A DNA stretch of 53,780 bases from Roseovarius sp. UBA6217 (GCA_002421985.1 DISF01000036.1:30454-84233); one strand, 5' to 3'; positions 6,394 through 15,123 are shown, counted from the first letter of the stretch. Numbers and translations: made by a program. The notes: generated by a model from the letters alone, not told the origin.

Positions 6394-8844
6394 TCACCTC
6401 GTGTTGCGCGGCTTGGCCCGCAACGTGGGATCGGCCTCGGTCGGGTCCTCGGGCCAGGGATGCCGGGGATACCGCCCGCGCATGTCCTTGCGCACATCCG
6501 CGTAGGAATTGGCCCAGAAACCGGGAATATCGGCGGTGGTCTGCACCGGCTTGCCCCCCGGCGACAGCAGCGTGACGCGCAACCCGCGTCCGGCAACCAT
6601 CGGGTGCGCGGTCTGGCCGAACATCTCTTGCAGGCGCAAGGTAATTCCGGGCGGATCGGTGGCATAGTCGATGGGGATTTTCCGGCCAAGCGGCGTGGTG
6701 AACTGCGCCGGGGCCTCGCGATCAAGCGCCGCCATCTGATCCCAGCTCAGACGCGCGCGCAACGCATCCAGAATGTCGAACCGCTTCCAATCCTGCGCCG
6801 TGGTCACACCGCCAAGATGGGGCAGAAGCCACGCCTCCAGATCGTCCATGAGCGCGGCCTCGGACATGTCGGGCAGATCCGGCAGCGCCGCACGGCAGAG
6901 CATCACGCGGGCGGCAAAGCGGCGGGCGGCCTCACTCCATACAAGACCAAGATCGCGCACCCCGTCGAGCATGGCCCGCGCGACGGCCTCGGGCGGCGCA
7001 TCGTCCCAGCGCCGGTCATCAAGGACGAGCGCGCCAAACCGCTCCTGCCGCCGCGTCTCCACCCGCCGGGTGCGCCTGTCCCAGTGGCACAGGTCGTGCC
7101 AGCCGATCTGCGAACCATAAAGCGCGCGTATCTCGGCCTCGCTGATCGCGATGGCCTGGCGGATGCGCGCCTCGCGCGGATCACCGTCAAGATCGGTGGC
7201 CACGATCAGGCGCGCGCCCGACATCGGATCGCCCTCGGGCATCACCGCCCCCTTGCCCCCCGAGAGCACGAAGCGCGCAGCCTCTCCCTTGCGCCGCAGC
7301 CCGATCCGGTCGGGATAGGCAAGCGCGGCGCATTCGGCGGGCGACATCGCCGCCCCCCTGCCCCGCGCCTGCCGCGTGAGGCGCCCGGCCTCGGTCATGA
7401 TGCGCTCCACCGTGCCGCGATTTGCCTCATGGGGGTGGCGCTCGGCATAGGCGCGGGGGTCGCGCAGGGCGGCAAGGCGCAGCGCCAGATCCACCGGCGC
7501 GCCCCGCCCCAACGGATCACGATCCGCCAGCAGCGCGGCAAGCGGTGCGGCCTCGGGCCCGGCCACCGTCAGCATATGCGCCAGCCGCGGGTGCAGCGGC
7601 AGCGCGGCAAGGGCGCGTCCGTGATCGGTGATGCGCCCCTTTTCATCCAGCGCCCCCAGCATCGCAAGCAGCGCGCGCGCCTCGGCGAAACTGCCCGGAT
7701 TGGGCGGCGTCAGAAACGGCAGCGCCTCCGGCTCCGCCCCCCAAAGCGCAAGATCAAGCGCCAGCCCGGCCAGATCCGCCGCCGCGATCTCGGGCGGCGG
7801 GAAGGGGGCGAGCGCGCCTTCCTCTCCACGCGTCCAGAGGCGGTAGCAGATACCCTCGGCCACCCGTCCCGCACGACCCGCGCGCTGCGCGGCCTCGGCG
7901 CGGGTCACCGGCTCGGTCACCAGCCGCGACATGCCCGATGCGGGATCGAACCGCGCGCGGCGCGCGCGGCCCGAATCCACCACCACGCGGATATCCTCAA
8001 TCGTCAGCGAAGTCTCGGCAATGGCAGTGGCGAGCACGATCTTGCGGCCATGTGCCAGCGGCGCGATGGCCGCCCGCTGCGCGGCAAACGCCATCGCGCC
8101 AAACAGCGGCCTGATCTGGCAATCGGGCGGCAACCGCCCCTTGAGAAGCCCCTCGCAGCGCCGGATCTCGCCCTCGCCGGGCAGAAACGCCAGCACGCCG
8201 CCCGAGGTGCCGCCCACCGCCTCGACCACCAGATCGGCCACAGCCTCCTCGAAGCGCTGCCGACGGGGCCGGGGCCGATGAAGCCATCGGGTCTCGACCG
8301 GAAAACTGCGCCCCTGCGATGTAACGAGCGGTGCCGCCATCAGCCGCGCCACCGGGTCGGCGTCGAGCGTCGCCGACATCGCCAGAAGGATCAGATCGTC
8401 GCGCAGCGCCCCGGCCACTTCGAGGCACAGCGCAAGACCCAGATCGGCATTGAGCGAGCGTTCGTGGAACTCGTCGAAAATCACGGCGCCCACGCCGGGC
8501 AGGTCCGGCGCGGACTGGATCATGCGGGTCAGGATACCCTCGGTCACCACCTCGATCCGGGTCGCGCGCGATAGCTTCGTCTCGCCCCGGATGCGATACC
8601 CCACGGTCTCGCCCACGCGCTCTCCAAGGCTCTCGGCCATGCGCTCGGCGGCGGCGCGCGCGGCAAGGCGGCGCGGCTCGAGCATGACGATGCGGCCCGT
8701 TGTCAGCCCCGCGCGCAGCATCTCGAGCGGCACCACCGTGGTCTTGCCCGCGCCGGGCGGGGCCTGAAGCACGGCGCGGCCCTGCCCGCGCAGCGCGCAG
8801 AGCAGATCGGGGATCGCATCAAGGATGGGCAGCGGCGTGGTCAT
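6394..8844 (-). CDS. hrpB: ATP-dependent helicase HrpB (DEAH family)
   Basis: HrpB is a DEAH-box (here DEFH) helicase-like protein of about 820 residues with a poorly defined role. The 816-residue product starts MTTPLPILDAIPDLLCAL. It carries Walker A GAGKTT near residue 31, a DEFHERSL box, SATLD (motif III), a C-terminal helicase domain with AETSLTIE and QRAGRAGR, and a long HrpB-specific tail rich in Arg and Trp. The open frame continues upstream to 9873, but the extension is an antisense shadow of meaB, so the ATG ending at 8844 is used. It is divergent from meaB across an inverted repeat. Confidence 0.94.
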   Translation of the reverse strand: MTTPLPILDAIPDLLCALRGQGRAVLQAPPGAGKTTVVPLEMLRAGLTTGRIVMLEPRRLAARAAAERMAESLGERVGETVGYRIRGETKLSRATRIEVVTEGILTRMIQSAPDLPGVGAVIFDEFHERSLNADLGLALCLEVAGALRDDLILLAMSATLDADPVARLMAAPLVTSQGRSFPVETRWLHRPRPRRQRFEEAVADLVVEAVGGTSGGVLAFLPGEGEIRRCEGLLKGRLPPDCQIRPLFGAMAFAAQRAAIAPLAHGRKIVLATAIAETSLTIEDIRVVVDSGRARRARFDPASGMSRLVTEPVTRAEAAQRAGRAGRVAEGICYRLWTRGEEGALAPFPPPEIAAADLAGLALDLALWGAEPEALPFLTPPNPGSFAEARALLAMLGALDEKGRITDHGRALAALPLHPRLAHMLTVAGPEAAPLAALLADRDPLGRGAPVDLALRLAALRDPRAYAERHPHEANRGTVERIMTEAGRLTRQARGRGAAMSPAECAALAYPDRIGLRRKGEAARFVLSGGKGAVMPEGDPMSGARLIVATDLDGDPREARIRQAIAISEAEIRALYGSQIGWHDLCHWDRRTRRVETRRQERFGALVLDDRRWDDAPPEAVARAMLDGVRDLGLVWSEAARRFAARVMLCRAALPDLPDMSEAALMDDLEAWLLPHLGGVTTAQDWKRFDILDALRARLSWDQMAALDREAPAQFTTPLGRKIPIDYATDPPGITLRLQEMFGQTAHPMVAGRGLRVTLLSPGGKPVQTTADIPGFWANSYADVRKDMRGRYPRHPWPEDPTEADPTLRAKPRNTR

Positions 8845-8895
8845 GACCCGGTTATCGGCGAGGCGTGCGCGTTTGGCCAGAGGGAGGGCTCGTGG

Positions 8896-8971
8896 TTTCT
8901 TCTTGGTCAAAATACTCGATGTCCCACCAGTGGCAAAGGTGCGGACCATGAGTATTTGGACCAAGAAGAAG
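8896..8971. repeat. Inverted pair of the TGAGTATTT...CAAGAAGAAG motif
   Basis: TTTCTTCTTGGTC followed by AAAATACTC at 8896-8917 is the reverse complement, with one internal mismatch plus the end base, of GAGTATTTGGACC followed by AAGAAGAAG at 8950-8971. The 32-nt interval is unremarkable. The pair could form a 22-bp stem and sits between the divergent hrpB and meaB starts (83 bp from meaB). Single copies of the same motif occur at 21208-21229 and 49325-49346. The rest of 8845-9054 holds nothing else I recognise. Confidence 0.85.
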
Positions 8972-9054
8972 ACGCAGGCGCGCGCCCCGGTCTGGACATT
9001 TGCCGCGCTGCCAAGGCATGAAGGCGCGGGCAGAGACAGCAACCCGGCAGGCGC

Positions 9055-10029
9055 ATGGATATCCAGGAGACAAGCAAGCAGATCATCGCGGGCGACAGGC
9101 GGGCACTGGCGCGGGCGATCACGCTGATCGAGAGCGCGCGCGACGATCACCGCGCGCAGGCTACCGCGCTTCTGGAGGCGGTGCGCGGATCGGGGCGCGA
9201 GGCGCTGCGGATCGGCCTTTCGGGCACGCCGGGGGTTGGAAAATCCACCTTTATCGAGAGCTTCGGGCTGATGCTCACCGGGCAGGGCCTGAAGGTGGCG
9301 GTGCTCGCCGTCGATCCCTCCTCGGCGCGGTCGGGCGGCTCGATCCTCGGCGACAAGACGCGGATGGAGCGGCTGTCGCGCGACCCGAACGCCTTTATCC
9401 GCCCGTCGCCGAGCCGATCCCATCTTGGCGGCGTGGCGCGGCGCACGCGCGAGGCGGTGGCGCTGTGCGAGGCCGCCGGGTTCGACGTGGTGCTGATCGA
9501 GACGGTGGGCGTGGGCCAGTCCGAGACGGTGGTGGCCGAGATGTCGGATATCTTCGTGCTGCTCATGGCCCCGGCCGGGGGCGACGAGTTGCAGGGCGTG
9601 AAGCGCGGCATCATGGAGATTGCCGACCTGATCCTTGTCAACAAGGCCGATGGCGATCTGAAACCGGCGGCGCAGCGGACCCGGTCGGATTACGCGGGTG
9701 CCCTGCGGCTCTTGCGCAAGCGCGCGCAGGATCCCGAGGGCTTTCCCAAGGCGCTTTGCGTCTCGGCGCTCGAGGATAACGGGCTGGACCGGGCATGGCA
9801 GGAGATGCGCGCGCTCATCGACTGGCGCCGGGCCGAGGGGCATTTCGCCGCCCGCCGCGCGGCGCAGGCGCAAAGCTGGTTCATCGAGGAACTGCGCCAG
9901 GGCCTGTTGGCGCGGCTCGATGCGCCGGAGGCGCGGGCGGCAATGGAGCGCTATTCGCGCGCCGTGGCCCGGGGCGAGATCACCCCCGCCGCCGCGGCCA
10001 CCGAGATGCTGGAGACGCTGGGCCGCTAA
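9055..10029 (+). CDS. meaB: Methylmalonyl-CoA mutase-associated GTPase MeaB
   Basis: MeaB is a G3E-family GTPase chaperone that protects and loads adenosylcobalamin on (methyl- or ethyl-)malonyl-CoA mutase. The 324-residue protein has the P-loop GTPGVGKS at residues 57-64, the VDPSSARSGGSILGDKTRM segment diagnostic of MeaB/ArgK, ETVGVGQSE, APAGGDELQGVKRG and the G4 motif NKAD. Length and motif order match the family. It links functionally to mch and mcl2 4 kb upstream, since the ethylmalonyl-CoA pathway needs B12-dependent mutases. The mutase genes are not in this window. Confidence 0.95.
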   Translation: MDIQETSKQIIAGDRRALARAITLIESARDDHRAQATALLEAVRGSGREALRIGLSGTPGVGKSTFIESFGLMLTGQGLKVAVLAVDPSSARSGGSILGDKTRMERLSRDPNAFIRPSPSRSHLGGVARRTREAVALCEAAGFDVVLIETVGVGQSETVVAEMSDIFVLLMAPAGGDELQGVKRGIMEIADLILVNKADGDLKPAAQRTRSDYAGALRLLRKRAQDPEGFPKALCVSALEDNGLDRAWQEMRALIDWRRAEGHFAARRAAQAQSWFIEELRQGLLARLDAPEARAAMERYSRAVARGEITPAAAATEMLETLGR

Positions 10030-10035
10030 GTCCGC

Positions 10036-10272
10036 TCAGCCCCCCGGCTCGCGAAGATACACGCCCTCGGGCAGATCGAGCGCGGCCCCGAGGTCGCGCA
10101 TCTGGCTCATCGACAGGGTGATCCGCAGCACGGTATCGGTGCGCGGGTCATATTGCTCGACAGTCACACATTCCTCAAAGGCGTTGACGATGACATCCTC
10201 CTGCAAGGGGGCGGGCCCCTCGTCGACAAGGGTGATGACGGTCGAGTCGAAATCGTGTTCTATGGAAAACAT
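10036..10272 (-). CDS. Small conserved-looking hypothetical protein
   Basis: This 78-residue acidic soluble protein begins MFSIEHDFDSTVITLVDEG. I recognise no family. It has no signal peptide or membrane segment, is rich in Asp/Glu and is predicted as short beta strands (STVITLVD, TVLRITLSM) followed by one helix. It is transcribed toward meaB, its stop falling 6 bp after the meaB stop, and it is divergent from the M48 peptidase gene. Codon usage resembles its neighbours, which supports its being a real gene. Confidence 0.55.
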   Translation of the reverse strand: MFSIEHDFDSTVITLVDEGPAPLQEDVIVNAFEECVTVEQYDPRTDTVLRITLSMSQMRDLGAALDLPEGVYLREPGG

Positions 10273-10391
10273 GGGCGCAGGCTAACGGTTCGGGAACGGA
10301 TTGCAAATCGCTTGTCGGCGGCGCGTCAGGGGCTGGCAGGGCGGCGCAACCCTGCTACAAACCAGCCAAAGGATATATCCGAGGAGCCAAC

Positions 10392-11105
10392 ATGCGCTGG
10401 ATCGCCTGCCTTGCCCTTGTCGTTGCCACCTCCTGCGTCGAGGTCGTGGAGACCGGCCAGCCGCAGCGGCCGACCCCGCAACCCGCCGTCGCGCCACGCC
10501 CCGTGCCGACGGTCACGCGCGCCCATGTCGAGCGGTTCATGACCGTGGTGCAGCGGGTCGAGCCGGTGGCAGAGCGCACCTGCCGGGAGCGCGCGCCGCG
10601 CAGCAATTGCGATTTTCGGATCGTTGTGGATGACCGGCCCGGCCAGCCCGTCAACGCCTATCAGACGCTTGACCGCAGCGGACAGCCGATCCTTGCGTTC
10701 ACGCTGCCGATGATCGCGTCGGTGCGCAATGCCGACGAGTTGGCCTTTGTCATGGGGCACGAGGCCGCCCACCATATCGCCGGGCATATCCCCCGCCAAC
10801 AGCAAAGCGCGGCGGTGGGGGCGCTTATTCTTGGCGGGATCGCAGCCGCCACCGGGGCAGGACAAGGCGTTGTAGATCAGGCGGTTAACGCCGGTGCCGG
10901 TGTTGGCGGGCGGGTCTTTTCCAAGGAATTCGAACTCGAGGCAGATGCGCTTGGCGCGGTGATCGCGCATAGCGCGGGCTATGATCCGGTGCGGGGGGTG
11001 GCGTTCTTTTCGCAGATCCCCGACCCCGGCAACCGGTTCCTCGGAACCCATCCGCCCAATGCGCAAAGGGTGGAAACGGTGCGGCGGGTGGCGGCGGGGC
11101 TTTGA
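10392..11105 (+). CDS. M48 family zinc metallopeptidase, lipoprotein
   Basis: This 237-residue protein has an N-terminal lipoprotein signal, MRWIACLALVVATSC, with the lipobox cysteine at residue 15, and a proline-rich linker. The peptidase domain shows HEAAHH (zinc ligands and catalytic Glu, about residues 121-126), followed by FELEADALG supplying the third ligand glutamate. The C-terminal HPPNAQRVETV is typical of M48/BepA-Loi-like peptidases. It probably acts in the periplasm at the outer membrane on misfolded proteins. AGGA-like bases precede the ATG at 10392. Confidence 0.9.
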   Translation: MRWIACLALVVATSCVEVVETGQPQRPTPQPAVAPRPVPTVTRAHVERFMTVVQRVEPVAERTCRERAPRSNCDFRIVVDDRPGQPVNAYQTLDRSGQPILAFTLPMIASVRNADELAFVMGHEAAHHIAGHIPRQQQSAAVGALILGGIAAATGAGQGVVDQAVNAGAGVGGRVFSKEFELEADALGAVIAHSAGYDPVRGVAFFSQIPDPGNRFLGTHPPNAQRVETVRRVAAGL

Positions 11106-11169
11106 CAGAGATCAATGACGCAGGCGGGAGGGCGTGGCAGATTTGCGGCCTGAGAAAGGGAGACACGTC

Positions 11170-11433
11170 ATGCAACACAGCCTCACCCTCAAGCGTCATG
11201 CGAACCTCGTGGATCGCATGGCCACGACCCAAGGCGTTGATCTTGAAGCCACGATGATGACCGGGCATCTGACGCCCGGCGCGCTTGACGATGCGATTCT
11301 CGCCTGCACCGGATGCGCCGCGCCAGAGGCCTGCGAACATTGGCTGGATACCCATGAGGATGGCGACACGGCCCCGAACTATTGCCGCAATGCCGGGCTT
11401 TTTGCGGATCTGGCGTCACGGCTGGCGCGCTGA
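11170..11433 (+). CDS. DUF6455 family small protein
   Basis: This is an 87-residue soluble protein beginning MQHSLTLKRHANLVDRMA. The pattern GVDLEATMMTGHLTPGALDDAILACTGCAAPEACEHWL is recalled as the DUF6455 family of Rhodobacterales, whose function is unknown. Four cysteines (CTGC, CEHW and CRNAG) could bind metal or form disulfides. AAAGGGAGA precedes the ATG at 11170. The longer reading from 11134 is rejected because it includes this binding site. It faces the hemolysin-III-like gene convergently. Confidence 0.7.
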   Translation: MQHSLTLKRHANLVDRMATTQGVDLEATMMTGHLTPGALDDAILACTGCAAPEACEHWLDTHEDGDTAPNYCRNAGLFADLASRLAR

Positions 11434-11463
11434 ACCGCACGGTTCGCACACCGAACCGCACGC

Positions 11464-12114
11464 TCAGAGCGCGGCGGCGACCGCTGTGTTGATACCGATG
11501 AAGAAACACGCCGAGGCCAGCGCCACGAAAACGTGCCAGATCGCGTTGGCGAATCGGAGCGATTCCCACGCGTAGAAAACCACGCCGACAGAGTAGAGCA
11601 CCCCGCCACCGATGATGAAGGCGAGGCTGATCCCCGGCAAGACACCCGAGAGCGGCAAGATCAGCGCAACCCCGGCCCAGCCCAGCGCCATATAAGGCAC
11701 CCATCCCGTGGTCATCGCGCCGCGCGGCATCCGCAGCTTGGACAGCGCGGCGAAACCGGCAAGCATCCAGACACCCGCAACCACCCCATAGCCAAAGGCG
11801 GTGCCAAGAAGGATACCAAGAGGGGTAAAGGTGCCCGCGATCTTGACATAGATCGCCGCATGGTCGATCCGCCGCAAGAGCGGGCGCAGCGGGGTATGGG
11901 CAAACAGATGATAGGCCGCCGAGGCCCCCAGCATCGCCAGAAGCGACAGCGAATAGACCGTGAGCGCAAAGAAGGTCACACCGTCCATGTTGGGTGCCCG
12001 GAACGAATTTACCGCCAACACCCCCGCAAGCGCCGCGACAAACCCCGCGACATGGACCACGCCATCGGCGATACGCTCGGACGGGGTATAGGGGGGGTAG
12101 GGCATCTCGTTCAT
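11464..12114 (-). CDS. Hemolysin III / PAQR family seven-helix membrane protein
   Basis: The 216-residue protein matches the hemolysin-III (YqfA, PAQR-like) family: seven hydrophobic helices with ASAAYHLFAH after helix 2, RRIDHAAIYVKIAGTFTP, and a C-terminal NAIWHVFVALAS. The conserved Ser/His/Asp/His residues of the proposed metal site are all visible. The start MNEMPYPPYTPSERIADG at 12114 overlaps the stop of the DCC gene as ATGA, with GCAGGA upstream, so the two are translationally coupled. The older hemolysin label is historical. The function is probably membrane homeostasis. Confidence 0.9.
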   Translation of the reverse strand: MNEMPYPPYTPSERIADGVVHVAGFVAALAGVLAVNSFRAPNMDGVTFFALTVYSLSLLAMLGASAAYHLFAHTPLRPLLRRIDHAAIYVKIAGTFTPLGILLGTAFGYGVVAGVWMLAGFAALSKLRMPRGAMTTGWVPYMALGWAGVALILPLSGVLPGISLAFIIGGGVLYSVGVVFYAWESLRFANAIWHVFVALASACFFIGINTAVAAAL

Positions 12115-12467
12115 TCCTGCATGATGGCACGAATTTCCTGACATTTCATCAATACCCTGAGATTTCGGCGGTCATGCGGTTTGATCGGGGCGCAATCGGT
12201 GCATTCGGGCAACGTGACGCGCGCAAGGGTGCGGCGCGAGAAAGGCATCGCCCCCCGAAAGCACACGCCCTCCCGCACATGCGGACGCCCGGCGGCGGCA
12301 TCTTCGTCCAGCCCCCAGGAGGCACGATCGCACGTTCCCAGATGGTGAAACACCACGGGCAGGCCACGCGCCACGGCATAGCGTTGGTAATGGTCGATCT
12401 CGGCGCGGCAGACCGGGCATCGCGCGTTGTAGAGGACGTGGATTTCGGATCGGCTTTTCTCGGACAT
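12111..12467 (-). CDS. DCC family (DUF393) thiol-disulfide oxidoreductase-like protein
   Basis: This 118-residue protein opens with VLYNARCPVCRAEIDHY, the DCC-family active-site-like CxxC (CPVC) on a thioredoxin-like first strand, followed by LPVVFHHLG. The middle segment REGVCFRGAMPF resembles the family's 'VR..G...SG..AF' strand. The C-terminal third (after about residue 80) fits the family only loosely, so the tail may be diverged or slightly deleted. The stop overlaps the start of the hemolysin-III-like gene. The function is unknown. Confidence 0.75.
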   Translation of the reverse strand: MSEKSRSEIHVLYNARCPVCRAEIDHYQRYAVARGLPVVFHHLGTCDRASWGLDEDAAAGRPHVREGVCFRGAMPFSRRTLARVTLPECTDCAPIKPHDRRNLRVLMKCQEIRAIMQE

Positions 12468-12586
12468 GGCAGGTATCTATTCCGCTCTCGCAGCGGGCCA
12501 AGGGCAGCGGTGAAAAAGAGGGGTTGCGGTGGTCCGGCTTATTTCTTATTGTTTTTATCAGGTATCAAAATCAGAAGGATCTTGCC

Positions 12587-12958
12587 ATGCGCCTGCCCAC
12601 CCTTGCCGCTACAATCGCATTTGGCCTTGCCGCCCTGCCCGCCGCCGCCACGGAGAAGGTCAGCCATTATGCCGCCGAACCGTCGGAGACGCTTGCCGAA
12701 GCGCTGGCGACCCTTGCCGCGTATAACGCCAAGATCGAAGCTGTCCTCGCGCGCGACAGCCTGAGCCTGCGCGACATGGAGGAGGTTCACGAATACACCT
12801 ACACGCTGGAGAAAGCCGTGGAGCGTATCGCCCACGACATCGAAGACATCGCCGTTGCGCTGGAAGACGTGCACCAAGCGTCCGAGGGCGATGACCCCGA
12901 CGCGTTGCGGGCGGCGGCCGGGGGGTATATCGACCTCGCCGCGCCGCTTGCCCGGTGA
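12587..12958 (+). CDS. Periplasmic helical protein, DUF6746-like
   Basis: This 123-residue exported protein has the signal peptide MRLPTLAATIAFGLAALPAAATE. The mature part is almost entirely helical and acidic (SETLAEALATLAAYNAKIE, then a long EEVHEYTYTLEKAVERIAHDIEDIAVALE segment), suggesting a coiled coil or helical bundle. I recall this as the DUF6746 family, function unknown. AAGGA stands 8 bp before the ATG at 12587. The upstream reading from 12524 is rejected because it precedes the ribosome site. A stem-loop at 12978-12997 follows the stop. Confidence 0.7.
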   Translation: MRLPTLAATIAFGLAALPAAATEKVSHYAAEPSETLAEALATLAAYNAKIEAVLARDSLSLRDMEEVHEYTYTLEKAVERIAHDIEDIAVALEDVHQASEGDDPDALRAAAGGYIDLAAPLAR

Positions 12959-12977
12959 GGGTGAGCCGCAAGCCTGG

Positions 12978-13100
12978 GGTGGGCAGTCCTGCCCACCACC
13001 ACCCCGTCATTCCCGCGAAGGCGGGAACCTCTCGGGTAAGGAATTTGTCTTGCGGGAGATCCCCGCTTTCGCGGGGATGACGTCTTTGGTGGGGGTGGTG
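12978..13100. repeat. Large imperfect palindromic element (CGTCATTCCCGCG type) with a leading hairpin
   Basis: A hairpin, GGTGGGCA/TGCCCACC at 12978-12997, leads into a long palindrome. The left arm CCACCACCCCGTCAT, then TCCCGCGAAGGCGGGAA, pairs with the right arm CCCCGCTTTCGCGGGG, ATGACG and GGGGGTGGTG. Short hairpins lie inside each arm. Elements built on CGTCATTCCCGCG are scattered through many proteobacterial genomes and, when translated, give the well-known spurious phrase VPAFAGMT. It sits between DUF6746 and a RidA remnant and could end transcription from both sides. Confidence 0.85.
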
Positions 13101-13293
13101 TTTTTGGCGACGAGACGGGCGCGCCTCCGACAGCAGCCGCGGGCGGGGCTGTGCCCGGCATCCAGGCATCCCGGACGCTGTTCATTTCGACAAGATCACC
13201 GATATCCGCCCGCCAGATCACGCATTGCAGGATGCGCGTCGCGTCCGGTCCGGCCTCGACCAAGAGACAGGCGGTATCGGCCTCAGGCCGCTC
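13101..13293 (-). pseudogene. RidA/YjgF family remnant, truncated at both ends
   Basis: Reading on in frame from the acyl-CoA synthetase stop, the minus strand encodes LVEAGPDATRILQCVIW, then RADIGDLVEMNSVRDAWMPG and a tail APPAAAVGGAPVSSPK. This matches the C-terminal half of RidA-like proteins (L.EAG....RIL..TIWLADI.DF..MN.V.DAW....PPARATVE). No start codon or N-terminal half is present. The end runs into the palindromic element before the usual last strand. I read it as a decayed gene whose two breakpoints are the synthetase stop and the repeat. Confidence 0.65.
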
Positions 13294-14922
13294 TCAGACC
13301 CCCTTTGCGATCCGGCGCAGTTCGAATTTCTGGATCTTGCCGGTCGAGGTCTTGGGCAGGTCCTGAAACATCACGGCCTTGGGCGTCTTGAAACCAGCAA
13401 GGCGTTCGCGGGCGAAGGCGATAAGCTCGGCCTCGCTCGCCTCGGCCCCGTCCTTCAACTCGACAAAGGCGCAGGGCACCTCGCCCCATTTCTCGTCCGG
13501 TTTCGCCACCACGGCACAGAGCAGAACGGCGGGGTGGCGCATCAGCACGCCCTCCACCTCGACCGAAGAGATATTCTCGCCGCCCGAGATGATGATGTCC
13601 TTGGCCCGGTCGGCGATCTTGAGATAGCCGTCGGGATGCTGGAACGCGATATCGCCCGAGTGGAACCAGCCGCCGCGAAACGCCTCCTCGGTGGCCTTGG
13701 GGTTCTTGAGATAGCCTTTCATCACCGAATTGCCCCGGATCATGATCTCGCCAAGGCTCTCGCCATCCATCGGGATCTGCTCCATCGTCTCCGGGTCGAG
13801 CGCGGTGATCTCCTCCATCATCGGCATGAGGATGCCGGTTCGCGCCTTGATGGCATAGCGGTCGTCATCGGGCAGCGCATCCCACTCGGCTTTCCACAGG
13901 CATTCGGTGATATGGCCATAGGTCTCGGTCAGCCCGTAGACCTGCGTGACCTTGAAGCCCAGCGGCTCGATCGCGGCGAGCGTGGCGGCGGGAGGCGGGG
14001 CACCGGCGGTGAACACATCGACGATGTGATCGAAAGCGCGCCGCTCGCTATCCTTGGCATTCACGATCATGTTGAGCACGATGGGCGCGCCGCCGAAATG
14101 CGTGACGCCTTCATCGGCGATGGCGTCATAGATCGCCCGTGCGGTGATATCGCGGCAGCACACCACCGTGCCGCCCACCATCGGCATGAGCCAGACATGG
14201 TTCCAGTTGTTGCAGTGAAAGAGCGGAACGATGGTGAGGTATTTGGCATAGCGCGGCAATTCCCAGCTCACCACCGTGCCCATGGTCATCAGATAGGCCC
14301 CGCGATGGTGACAGACCACGCCCTTGGGCCGCCCCGTGGTGCCGGAGGTATAGTTGAGCGCAAGGCTCTCCCACTCATCCTCGGGCAGGATCCACGCGAA
14401 ATCCGGATCGCCGGTGGCGATGAACGCCTCGTAGCTCATGTAATCGGAATGGGCGTGAACGCCCGCCTCGTCATCGGGCACCTCGATGATCGCGGGGGCA
14501 GGCCGCTCCATCAACCCGAGCGCGGCATCGAGCGTGGGCAGGAACTGCGTGTCACACAGCACCACCCGCGCCTCGCCGTGATCGAGGATATAGGCGATCG
14601 TATCGGCCTCCAGTCGCGTGTTGATCGCGTTGAGCACCGCCCCCGCCGCAGGCACGCCGAAATGCGCCTCGCAATGGGCGGGGATATTGGGCAGGATCGT
14701 GGCCACCACGTCGCCCGGCTCGATGCCGATATTCACGAGCGCCGAGGCAAGCCGCGAGACGCGCGCGTGATACTCGGCATAGGTCTTGCGGTGGCCGTGA
14801 TAGGCAATGGCAAGCCGGTCGGGGAATACATGCGCGGCACGCCGCAGATGCGACAGCGGCGTCAGCGGCACGAAATTCGCCTTCCGCCGCTCCAGCCCGG
14901 CTTCATCCTTCATCCAACCCAT
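13294..14922 (-). CDS. Acyl-CoA synthetase (AMP-dependent), DmdB-like
   Basis: This 542-residue member of the ANL adenylating superfamily activates a carboxylic acid to its CoA thioester through an acyl-AMP. It shows the AMP-binding YTSGTTGRPKG loop, the QVYGLTETYGH motif, the hinge region GDIAFQHPDGYLKIADRAKD and the catalytic lysine context PKTSTGKIQK. The N-terminus MGWMKDEAGLERRKANFVPL and the overall pattern resemble DmdB (3-methylmercaptopropionyl-CoA ligase, DMSP demethylation) of marine roseobacters, but substrate range in this clade is broad. GGGAGGG precedes the ATG at 14922. The frame stays open far upstream without coding character. Confidence 0.88.
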   Translation of the reverse strand: MGWMKDEAGLERRKANFVPLTPLSHLRRAAHVFPDRLAIAYHGHRKTYAEYHARVSRLASALVNIGIEPGDVVATILPNIPAHCEAHFGVPAAGAVLNAINTRLEADTIAYILDHGEARVVLCDTQFLPTLDAALGLMERPAPAIIEVPDDEAGVHAHSDYMSYEAFIATGDPDFAWILPEDEWESLALNYTSGTTGRPKGVVCHHRGAYLMTMGTVVSWELPRYAKYLTIVPLFHCNNWNHVWLMPMVGGTVVCCRDITARAIYDAIADEGVTHFGGAPIVLNMIVNAKDSERRAFDHIVDVFTAGAPPPAATLAAIEPLGFKVTQVYGLTETYGHITECLWKAEWDALPDDDRYAIKARTGILMPMMEEITALDPETMEQIPMDGESLGEIMIRGNSVMKGYLKNPKATEEAFRGGWFHSGDIAFQHPDGYLKIADRAKDIIISGGENISSVEVEGVLMRHPAVLLCAVVAKPDEKWGEVPCAFVELKDGAEASEAELIAFARERLAGFKTPKAVMFQDLPKTSTGKIQKFELRRIAKGV

Positions 14923-15123
14923 GCAACCCTCCCCAGCCTGCGCCACTCCCGTTTGATGATTAGCAGGAACTCGTGCCCTCGGGTCAAGGGGTGGCGGCCG
15001 TGCCGGGGGAGAACCCCCAGGCGCAAACTGCGCCGCGTGCCGGACGGTGCCGCGTGCCGCAGCTTGATTCCCCGGTCGAAAGGGATAGGGTGCGCGCGAA
15101 CCCGTAACAGCCAGGAAATCCCC

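Noticed and set aside
6460..8574. 704-codon open frame on the plus strand
   Set aside because: It is fully antisense to hrpB and has low-complexity His/Arg/Gln composition and no motif.
12111..12467. Possible frameshift in the DCC-family gene
   Set aside because: Another frame resembles a short piece of the family, but the main frame keeps CPVC and reaches an ATGA overlap with the next gene, so an intact diverged gene is the simpler reading.
12660..13169. Open frames crossing the palindrome, with phrases such as VPAFAGMT
   Set aside because: This phrase is the typical spurious translation of CGTCATTCCCGCG repeats and not a protein.
15032..15059. Direct repeat GCCGCGTGCCG, two copies 17 bp apart, upstream of DUF4170
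   Set aside because: The unit is short and GC-rich and can arise by chance at this composition, with no other support.
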